Of a stretch of DNA of 64,000 nucleotides, positions 50,748 to 59,377 are shown piece after piece. A program made the position numbers and the translations under genes. The stretch lies in NCBI GenBank assembly GCA_001599295.1, contig BCGN01000006.1, positions 1,054,001 to 1,118,000 of the forward strand, written 5' to 3'. How positions within the stretch are numbered: the first letter of the stretch is position 1; each line of letters begins with the position of its first letter. This stretch comes from Sporopachydermia quercuum. Taxonomy: Eukaryota; Ascomycota; Sporopachydermiomycetes; Sporopachydermiales; Sporopachydermiaceae. The notes under the pieces were generated by a model. That model did no database searches, was not told where the DNA came from, and saw nothing but the letters and a program-made list of their open reading frames with translations.

Positions 50748-52149
50748 ACAACTTGTAAAGTTAGAAGTCTAGCAATCGATCTAGATATTTTGTTTAGAAG
50801 ATGAGACAGGACCAGATGTAATTGTTGGATGAGAGAGAATATTCCTAAAATAGATAAAGATAAAGTATTCTTGTCTCAGAGGAACTATCAGCTTACGCAG
50901 AAATGTTGATTTCGACATTCAGCCCAGAGAACGTCTCTGATTTTGCTCTTCTAATAATTTGCGACTGATATTAGAAACTCCATAAGATTAATCATTATGG
51001 CAACTCATAATTGCCCCAACAGATGAAATATATCGTTTGTATGGAGATGGCCAACGGAAAGGAGATGTNAAGAGAGTTTGGGAGATTTCGGAAAATATGG
51101 GAGAAGCCTCCAGAATATAGGAATCGATTAGCTGAGTTACCAATGAGACGTGGAGGTATCTTTCTGTCTAAATTTGAGGGAAATAATGTGTTTGTCAGAA
51201 AATGTAGACAAGCAGAGTCAACTAATCCTAAAAGTTGCTTTTTGATTCAATTTTATTTAAGGGGATTGTTATTCTCTAGGCACCACTTATCGCTGTACCA
51301 CCATGCTCAATAATACTAATTCCGTAATAATTTAGATGATCTCCGTTTTGAACCTTGTCTACCCCATAATTCGTAGTACATGTTATTTCTAACTCAATTA
51401 GTCTTTTCATACATATAATAGCTCTGCACCAACTCTCCAACTATTCAATTGCTCTAAAACTAATCACACAACCAATCAATTAATCAATTATTCGTCCTAT
51501 CCTTCATCCGTGTTCACATACCATGCATCCCTTACTCCCTTCCTCAGTCCCGCTTTACCCCATCTCGCTCATGGCCCCAAAAGGTATCCCAATCAAGTAA
51601 TAATCTTATTCATAATGAGACGCGAAATTCCTACATTACCGATTACAAAACCAATTTTTAAGTTTTTTGTACAATCTACGTTTGCGTTTTGCATACAAAA
51701 ATTCATCGCCATCAAGAAGGTTAAGGGAATCCCTAAATCACAAACAAACAAAAACACATCATCCCCATATTATTGCTATTATTATCACTACTACCATCAT
51801 CAAACAACTATCAGAAACAAGCAANTGCACTAGGCTTTAGTAATTGGACTATATACGATAACCGTTGTATTATCAACACGGTTAACACTGATCAGATATT
51901 AAGGCAACAGCATCATCTGTTTAGAATAAGTTTAGTTGACCCTCGAGTAGTAAAGAAAGGAGCTAACAATTGCTTTGAACAGTTAGAGGTACTTGATATT
52001 AGTATTGTATATCTTGGTTGTTTATATGCAGATACAATACCTTGTACAGGATAGCTGGAAAAAGCTCGATTTGAAGGTTTGATATATTGTATCATTGGGA
52101 GACTGGTTGGATTTTTGAAGTTCATTGATTTGATGCTCAATTGATCAAG
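50748..52149. other. intergenic, 1.4 kb, upstream of UBP15
   Basis: Divergent promoter region of the SDR gene and UBP15. Only chance ORFs containing ambiguous bases. It ends in a predicted UBP15 leader exon just before the GTATGT donor at 52150. Confidence 0.5.
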
Positions 52150-52430
52150 GTATGTTCTCTATTTTGATACTGGGGAGTCTACAGAAGCAGAGACTATGTT
52201 ATAGGCGTTATGTTGATATTATTAGTTGTGTCAAATTTGATTGATGATCGCTTGGGAACTGCTGATGAGGACATCTTATCTCAAGAGGCAAGTTCATTGT
52301 AATATGCAAGACATGGCTATGCAGTTGCATAAGCAGTTTAAATAGAAAATCCTCAGAACAGAATTCATTACATATTTCAAGTCGCAAGTTACTTCTATCT
52401 ATCTAAGGATCACAATACTAACACAAGTAG
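52150..52430 (+). other. predicted 5'-UTR intron of UBP15
   Basis: Perfect GTATGT donor (52150-52155), perfect TACTAAC branch site (52416-52422) and TAG acceptor ending at 52430, about 43 bp before the UBP15 ATG. The branch-to-acceptor distance is short (about 9 nt). An alternative CAG acceptor at about 52491 lies inside the coding sequence. No coding exon is apparent upstream. Confidence 0.55.
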
Positions 52431-52473
52431 TATCACTAAACGCACACCAACACTCCTTGGAATCAAATCANAA

Positions 52474-55400
52474 ATGGTCAACAACATACAGAACCCACAA
52501 TCAGATGAGGACTATGTCATGGTATGTGCTGAGGACTCTTTGAAAGAGATCCGGCCTTTAGGGGTATCCAAGAATCATGCGGCCGAGTTGGCTGGGTATG
52601 AGGATGTAGAAGAAGAGGAAGAAGAGGAGGAAGAGGAAGATGAGGAAGATGAGTATGAAGAAGATGATGACGAGGAAGAGGAAGAAGACGACGACGGAGA
52701 ATTAGACGATAATGAAGATAACATGCAGATAGGTCCAAATGTACCTAATGACGGCTCCCTGAACCCTTCCAATCCGGGAACAGAGTCTCCCTCTTCAGGG
52801 GCTGATTTGAGGGCTGATGACTTTGAAGCTATGAGAGCCAAATATTTACCCAATATCGAAGATTTAGAACCTTTGGCTGAAACGTCATTCACTTGGGAAA
52901 TAAAAAAATGGTCGGATCTAGACAAGAAAGTNTATTCAGATGTATTTGAATGTGGTGGGTTTCAATGGTCGTTATTACTTTTCCCTTATGGTAATAAAAA
53001 GGCCAATACTGTTTCTATATACCTAAAAGCGAAGAAACCAAAATCTCTGAACCCTGAATTAAGTGATAACGAAAGTAAAACGGTAACACCATCAGGCCAA
53101 GCAGATGATGTGAACATGGAAGCAAGCACCGACTCTACAGGACATAAAGTGCAATCTACTGTTCTAAGGAGCGGAGACGATTCAGACGATTCCTCTGAAG
53201 ATGATAATAGTTCCAACTGGTACGTCTGCGCCCAGTTTACTATTGTCCAATGGAATAAGTCGAGTCCTAAGCTATTTCATCATATGACTGCTAAACATAG
53301 ATTCGATAAGTATGTTGCTGATTGGGGATTTGTTAGTTTCCAAGACTTAACAAGACTGCCCCATTTAGATGGTTCCACAGTCATGGATAACGATTCTACA
53401 TGTTTNACTGTTTATGTTCAAGTGGTTAAAGANCCTACTGGTGTTTTATGGCACCATTTCACCAATTATGACTCCAAAGAAGCAACTGGCTATGTTGGTA
53501 TCAAGAATCAAGGTGCAACTTGTTACCTGAACTCTTTGATCCAATCATTATATTTCACGAAATGCTTTAGAAAAGCAGTCTATCAAATCCCTACTGAGAA
53601 GGACAATGCCAACTCTTCTGTTCCGTTGTCATTACAGCGTCTTTTCTATCATCTGCAAACATCGAAGTACCCAGTAGACACATCTGAACTAACCAAATCC
53701 TTCGGTTGGGACACAGGTGATGCATTCACTCAACATGATGTTCAAGAACTAAACAGAGTCTTGATGGATAATTTAGAAGGAAAAATGAAAGGTACCAAAG
53801 TTGAAGGAATTCTTTCTGATTTTTTTGTCGGCCAAATGAAGTCTTACATCAAATGTGTAAATGTTGATTTTGAAAGCTCTCGTTCTGAAGATTATTGGGA
53901 TATTCAATTGAACGTTAAAGGGTTACAGAGTTTGGAGGACTCATTTAGAGATTATATCCAAGTAGAAATGCTTGATGGTGAAAACCAGTACGAAGCAACT
54001 GGATATGGTTTGCAAGATGCTCGTAAAGGTGTTGTTTTCCAATCCTTCCCTCCTATTTTACACTTGCAATTGAAAAGATATGAATACGACTTTATGAGAG
54101 ATATCATGATCAAGATCAATGATAAATATGAATATCCTGCCGAGATTGATCTTAGTGCGTATCTTGACGAATCAGCCGATAAGTCAAAGAATTACAAGTA
54201 TCATCTTTATGGAGTTCTTGTTCATAGTGGTGATTTGAATGCTGGTCATTACTATGCTTTAATAAGACCAGAAGCTAATGGCAATTGGTATAAATTTGAT
54301 GACGATAAAGTAATAAGAGCTACCGATAAGGAGGTATTTGAAGATAATTTCGGTGCTGATGCTTCTCTTCTCAAGAACCAAGCTTTCACCAGAGCCAATA
54401 GAGGTTTCATCAACAGATTCAATATAAAACGTCATACAAGTGCTTACATGCTTGTATATTTCAGGGAAGACTGTATTCAACAAATCCTCAACCCTGTCAC
54501 AGAAAAAGACATTCCTCCTCATATCCCTCGAATGCTTGAAGAAGAAGCTAGAGAGCTTGAAAGGTATAGAAAAGAACGCGAGGAGTCTTATCTTTATATG
54601 TATATTGATATCTACACTGAAGATGCTTTTGTCAACTACGAGGGATTCGATTTAGGACCAGATGAAAGGTATACTCACAACCGTTCAATTAAAGAAATAA
54701 TCGTGACTGAGAAAACACGACCGATTTCATTCAAGATCCTCAAAACCACTCCCTTCAATAAGTTTGTTTCTCTGGTGGCTGAAAAACTAAATAAAAATGT
54801 AGGTGACATTAGATTATGGATCCTCGTTGCTAGAAAGAATAAGACAATTCGTCCGGAGAAACCTATTCCTAATTCTACTCAGAATTCAGTTGAAGAAGTA
54901 AGGGAAATGCTTTTCCATCAACATAATGGATTATCCTTATGGGTAGAGGAACCATTACCCAAACTGAAGATCCAATCGTCAATTGATGCCATGAGCTTGC
55001 TGAAAGATATAAAGAACAAATTATCCAGCCATGATTCCAGAACCAGTGCTCTTTTCCATCATGCTCACAACGAAAAATGGATAGTTCCCGAGACAGACGA
55101 TCCTCCTTATACGTTAATCTTCTTGAAATACTTTGACCCTTTCAAACAATCACTAACGGGTATCACACACTGGGTTGTAACTAAGCAAACTAGAATTTAT
55201 GAGTTGTATCCAATCATTAGAGAATTAATGGCCTGGCCAACTGGTACTCAAGTTGAATTATTCGAGGAGATTGCTCCGGAAAATGTAGAAGTGTTGAACA
55301 GCAAATTAACGTTCTCTGAAGCAGAAATAATTCCTGGTGATATCATTTGCTTCCAGAAAACTTTAACTGACGACGAGCGAAAGTCAATTGATGGTTACAC

Positions 55401-56541
55401 AGATGCCAGATTATTCTACGACTTCTTGTGCAAACGAATTACTTTGAAGTTGAAAGCTAAAGACGAGTTCGATATTGAATTCGAACATAATTCTCATAAC
55501 AATGGATCTATTATTATTGGTCATGATAGTAAATCTGAAAATGCCAACGAGAAGAGTGAATCCACCACAGAATTCGACATTGTTATCAGTGAAAATGCAG
55601 GATATCTGGAACTAAGCAAGAAAGTTGCCAAGAAACTAAATGTTCCGGCTGCTAATCTTAGATTCTATGCTACATATGTTGCTGGTGCTTCAAGAACTCC
55701 TATTAAACCGGCATCGAATACCACTGTTCACAGCATGCTGTATAATTCATACCACGGCCCTCAATTACTCTTATACGAAGTACTGGAAATCCCGCTAATT
55801 GAGTATGAAATGATGAAACCTGTTTCTGCTGTGTATTTACCGCATGCTGTCTGCGAGGATAACAAGCAATTTGAAGTTCTGCTTTACAAAAATGCTCAAA
55901 TCAAACAAATACTTGAAGCAATTCCAGAAATCGACAACGCTGACGTTGGGAGTGACTTGTTCACTGTTTGGATATCGCAGAATCATAGAATAGCTAAAGA
56001 ACTGCCTTATGATGCACCTATTTCCTTTATTTCAGATAAAATGGACGTGTACATTGAAAAGACCCCTAAAGATCTATTGAAGTATAAAGAGATTGTCACT
56101 GACGTTCAAGGAAGTGAAATCGATGCGAAACTTGTCACTGTTTTCCATTTCCACAAAGAACCTAACAGAGTTCACAGCATTCCATTTTTATTTCCTGTAT
56201 TTTCGAATGAACCCCTGGCTGGTTTGAAGAAAAGATTGGCGGAAAGAATCAACCTTTCGGAAAAGGAATTTGCCAAAGTTCAAGTTGTTCTTTATCAATC
56301 GTCTAATCTATCAGGTAACAGTTTAGTATTAAATGATGAGCATACTTTACAAGATAAAGACAGTGACAGTGACAGTAAGCATCCTGACACGGCGGTTGAA
56401 GGCTCAGATGGTCGCTCTCATGAAAAGATTCATGATGTTTTCAGTTTGGTATCCAATGATAGTTTCATTGGACTGAATCATACTGATAAAAGCTCTCACA
56501 AGAAGATTGTCAAGGAAAAGATCATTTTCAGGAACGCTTGA
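52474..56541 (+). CDS. UBP15: ubiquitin carboxyl-terminal hydrolase Ubp15 (USP7 family)
   Basis: A 1355-residue protein (several ambiguous bases give X). Seen: a very acidic N-terminus (about residues 43-90, nearly all Glu/Asp); a MATH/TRAF-like domain at about 138-290 (FTWEIKKWSDLD, FVSFQDL) with an acidic/Ser insertion; the UCH domain beginning TGYVGIKNQGATCYLNS, with catalytic Cys350, and HSGDLNAGHYYAL (His592) with WYKFDDDKV; then a C-terminal half of ubiquitin-like USP7-type domains from about 690. Known: Ubp15 is the yeast orthologue of human USP7/HAUSP and removes ubiquitin from several substrates; in yeast it acts in cell-cycle S-phase entry and peroxisome import. ATG 52474 is the first in frame; a 5'-UTR intron is predicted upstream. 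Confidence 0.95.
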   Translation: MVNNIQNPQSDEDYVMVCAEDSLKEIRPLGVSKNHAAELAGYEDVEEEEEEEEEEDEEDEYEEDDDEEEEEDDDGELDDNEDNMQIGPNVPNDGSLNPSNPGTESPSSGADLRADDFEAMRAKYLPNIEDLEPLAETSFTWEIKKWSDLDKKXYSDVFECGGFQWSLLLFPYGNKKANTVSIYLKAKKPKSLNPELSDNESKTVTPSGQADDVNMEASTDSTGHKVQSTVLRSGDDSDDSSEDDNSSNWYVCAQFTIVQWNKSSPKLFHHMTAKHRFDKYVADWGFVSFQDLTRLPHLDGSTVMDNDSTCXTVYVQVVKXPTGVLWHHFTNYDSKEATGYVGIKNQGATCYLNSLIQSLYFTKCFRKAVYQIPTEKDNANSSVPLSLQRLFYHLQTSKYPVDTSELTKSFGWDTGDAFTQHDVQELNRVLMDNLEGKMKGTKVEGILSDFFVGQMKSYIKCVNVDFESSRSEDYWDIQLNVKGLQSLEDSFRDYIQVEMLDGENQYEATGYGLQDARKGVVFQSFPPILHLQLKRYEYDFMRDIMIKINDKYEYPAEIDLSAYLDESADKSKNYKYHLYGVLVHSGDLNAGHYYALIRPEANGNWYKFDDDKVIRATDKEVFEDNFGADASLLKNQAFTRANRGFINRFNIKRHTSAYMLVYFREDCIQQILNPVTEKDIPPHIPRMLEEEARELERYRKEREESYLYMYIDIYTEDAFVNYEGFDLGPDERYTHNRSIKEIIVTEKTRPISFKILKTTPFNKFVSLVAEKLNKNVGDIRLWILVARKNKTIRPEKPIPNSTQNSVEEVREMLFHQHNGLSLWVEEPLPKLKIQSSIDAMSLLKDIKNKLSSHDSRTSALFHHAHNEKWIVPETDDPPYTLIFLKYFDPFKQSLTGITHWVVTKQTRIYELYPIIRELMAWPTGTQVELFEEIAPENVEVLNSKLTFSEAEIIPGDIICFQKTLTDDERKSIDGYTDARLFYDFLCKRITLKLKAKDEFDIEFEHNSHNNGSIIIGHDSKSENANEKSESTTEFDIVISENAGYLELSKKVAKKLNVPAANLRFYATYVAGASRTPIKPASNTTVHSMLYNSYHGPQLLLYEVLEIPLIEYEMMKPVSAVYLPHAVCEDNKQFEVLLYKNAQIKQILEAIPEIDNADVGSDLFTVWISQNHRIAKELPYDAPISFISDKMDVYIEKTPKDLLKYKEIVTDVQGSEIDAKLVTVFHFHKEPNRVHSIPFLFPVFSNEPLAGLKKRLAERINLSEKEFAKVQVVLYQSSNLSGNSLVLNDEHTLQDKDSDSDSKHPDTAVEGSDGRSHEKIHDVFSLVSNDSFIGLNHTDKSSHKKIVKEKIIFRNA

Positions 56542-57268
56542 CTAGGAACTGACAGTTTAAAGAAGNCAAACGAGGTAAACAAGGTAAAGAAGTTATTCAA
56601 AGGTAAGTTTGCCGTTGTAAGATCACCCATCAACTTCATATGTATTCATGTCAGCGCATTTATTGGTTTTCATATNTTCTGGGTTTTAGTTTGTATTTCT
56701 TTCACTTTATTAGTTCTTTTGTTTATTGGCATTATTGTAATTGGCTTGGTAGATTTCGAAGCATTTGATGATCATTTCTAGGCTCTAGTTTTCCTTATAT
56801 ATCCTTTCTATTTTCCTTTTGAATTTACTTTTACTTTCTATTGATTATCATTTTATTGATCATTATTTACTGGTGGTAACTTCTATCTATTGAATAGTGA
56901 ACACTTCATTCGAGAATGAATATAAACGTAAAGACGTCGATGTAGTTGATGATTAAGTAAAATGAAGATTAAACAAACAAAAAATGCAATGTTGCTGATT
57001 TCAGAGGCTCTCAGCAGCTATTGAATACATCAGATGCTCATTTTATGCTCATTATACTGTATTAACTCAAATTTAACTATCAGCCTGTCGGTGCACTTGT
57101 TGCTTGCCGATTGCCGATTGCCAATAATTGCAATCACGTATTGCTCGTTCTGGGTCTCTGTGCCTGCCAGAGCTGCAATCAATAATTTCATAAGTAGTTT
57201 GACAAATATATAATATCAATTGAGTATATACAGTGCCGTCAAAAATGTCAACAGTCNTGTCTTTTGAT
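56542..57268. other. convergent intergenic region with ambiguous bases
   Basis: About 730 bp between the 3' ends of UBP15 (+) and CAB4 (-). T-rich and AT-rich; no ORF. Several N. Confidence 0.5.
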
Positions 57269-58279
57269 TCACTCAGTAAATAGTCCTTTTCTGATCAATT
57301 CTTGCCTCCGCAATTCAGTGCTGCTGATTTTCGATGCCCAAAACTCCTTCTTTGAATCATCCTCACATCCTATCAACCCGATAACAACTAACTTCATCAC
57401 AGGCCAATTCTTCTCAGCTCTCATAACATTAAGCTGTTTAGAGGTCTCATAAGTCTCCTTAGACACTATCAATGCCTCGATCTTCTCATCAACTATAGTT
57501 GGACCATAAATGTCATTCAATTCATAGATATCCAGGTATAATGATGGAAATAACGTATTAAGAAACTTCCGAATATTGGCATCTCTTGTTTTAAATGTTT
57601 CTAGCGCCTCAGCGTACTTTTTATTCTTCAGCAATGCTTCACCTGTTAATCCTATAACTAACCTGGTCCTAGTAACAAATGCTGAGATAGTCAGAAGAAT
57701 CTTATGCCCAATATGCAAGTGATCAAAAGTTCCTCCAACAGCAGAAACTTCAAACTGTTCAGCTTCGTAGTTTTCCAGAGATACATCTTTCAAATGTTTA
57801 TTAACATCGTTCAAATTGCTAGTGCTATTATTATAGCTATTACCATTACTATCACCATTAAATGAATAGTCAGAATCGTACCCAATTTCTTCTTCATTCT
57901 CCATTCGAAGGATAACTGATGGTACACTTGAAGACCTGTAATCGTATCTGAATTCTTGGACAAGATACGTTTCTGGCTTACCGACAAACACGGCTTCCCA
58001 GCAGCAGTCTCTCAGAGCGCTGAATCCTGATAGAAAGACCCTTACTTGGATCGCATCTTTGTTCAGCTTTAATTGCTCTTCCCTGCTTACTTTATATAAT
58101 GTTTGCAAGGCTCCTTCTAATTCTCTTGCGGTTCTGAATTCAGTGGTGATTAGAATGTCAAAGGAGCCTTTTTTCATTGTCCGAACCAAACATTGGTTGA
58201 TCAAGCTTCTGTATTTTCTATCTAACACATCTGGCGAGCTGAATGCACTTACTAGTAGTAGAGTTGACAAGTAAAACAT
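57269..58279 (-). CDS. CAB4: pantetheine-phosphate adenylyltransferase Cab4
   Basis: A 336-residue protein from the ATG at 58279; the open frame extends one codon further to a GTG that is not a start. Seen: an N-terminal region of about 170 residues specific to eukaryotic members, then a nucleotidyltransferase core AVGGTFDHLHIGHKILL (T/HxGH ATP-binding motif), IGLTGEALLKNKK, an acidic turn, VSKETYETSKQLNVMR, and ISSTELRRQ at the C-terminus. Known: Cab4 catalyses 4'-phosphopantetheine + ATP to dephospho-CoA, the fourth step of CoA synthesis; it is essential in yeast and part of a CoA-synthesising complex. Convergent with UBP15, divergent from CWC22. Confidence 0.92.
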   Translation of the reverse strand: MFYLSTLLLVSAFSSPDVLDRKYRSLINQCLVRTMKKGSFDILITTEFRTARELEGALQTLYKVSREEQLKLNKDAIQVRVFLSGFSALRDCCWEAVFVGKPETYLVQEFRYDYRSSSVPSVILRMENEEEIGYDSDYSFNGDSNGNSYNNSTSNLNDVNKHLKDVSLENYEAEQFEVSAVGGTFDHLHIGHKILLTISAFVTRTRLVIGLTGEALLKNKKYAEALETFKTRDANIRKFLNTLFPSLYLDIYELNDIYGPTIVDEKIEALIVSKETYETSKQLNVMRAEKNWPVMKLVVIGLIGCEDDSKKEFWASKISSTELRRQELIRKGLFTE

Positions 58280-59377
58280 CACAGTTGTTTGAGTGGTTTA
58301 AATACTTGAAAATTTGAATAGTTGAANAGTTTGAATGTACCTTTTATAACAATAGGGATACAGAAGATGAAACAAACGCCTATTAGTTTAATTTCAGATT
58401 CTCTTTCGCGATCACAATATAGTACTGTTCCGTAAGAGTACTTGACGCTGAGCTTCCACTTCCTATCTACGTCAAAACTCAATTGTGGCCTTTATTTATA
58501 ATCAAATGGCCAAATTCCACCAAGTTCCTTTACCTTCTCTTCTGTCCGTTTACTACTCTATTCTCCAGCAGCGTATTACAGTGATCGTATCTATAATCTA
58601 TGGGCTCTTACCTACTTTATCCAACCAGAGAAAGCTCAAGATTCACTGCATTCTAATACCAGTTTGACTCTCTGACTTTCTACAGAACCAGCAAACAATA
58701 NATATTTAGTTGTATTCTGTTGTATCTAATTTCAACACTTCTTTCAGCCTACTGTTTAGTTGCTTACTAAGTAGATCTTGTTACTTGCTGTATAATTGGG
58801 TNGTTTCCATTATGACTTTGTGAGAATGTGGAGATATATAGAAGTTAGGGGTAGTTCTGGAGACGGTAGATAGTGTGGAGATACAGGAGCGATTCGGGGG
58901 GTTGAAAGTGGTACACTTGTGGCTTAGCATCGGGTGGAAGGTTTAGTGAAAGCCAATTCTTTGCAATATATAAGTGTGGAATATCTATGTAATAGCTATG
59001 TAATAAGTGAAGGAGCGTCATGGCATTCATTGCTGCTATGAAGGCAATCTTTTAAGTTGATCTCTTATTTCTTCCCATGAACTCTAACCTTAATAAGAAC
59101 CTCAAATAGATTCCGGAGACAATAACACTTTTGTCCCTGAATATTCTCCTATTTACGTCAAACCGGAAACTTTCCCTCAAGAAATTTATTCCTTCTTTCT
59201 CATTGCGAAATGAAGAAAAATAGCAAAGGATTGAACGATCAACTGAGCGCTTATTCTGTTATCGAGAACTATGCAAATAGTGGATCAGTAAATCATTCTT
59301 CTTGTATATATAAACAACACTTTTATTCTGCTGCGTTTAGCTTGGAATACTGACAGTCAACTGAAAATCGGAACAAT
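58280..59377. promoter_or_regulatory. divergent promoter region between CAB4 and CWC22
   Basis: About 1.1 kb. A clear TATATATAA box at 59305-59313 lies 65-73 bp before the CWC22 ATG. The rest is AT-rich with no ORF. Confidence 0.6.

Noticed and set aside
52517-52925. Serine-rich minus-strand ORFs opposite the UBP15 acidic region
   Set aside because: Mirror images of the Glu/Asp codon run.
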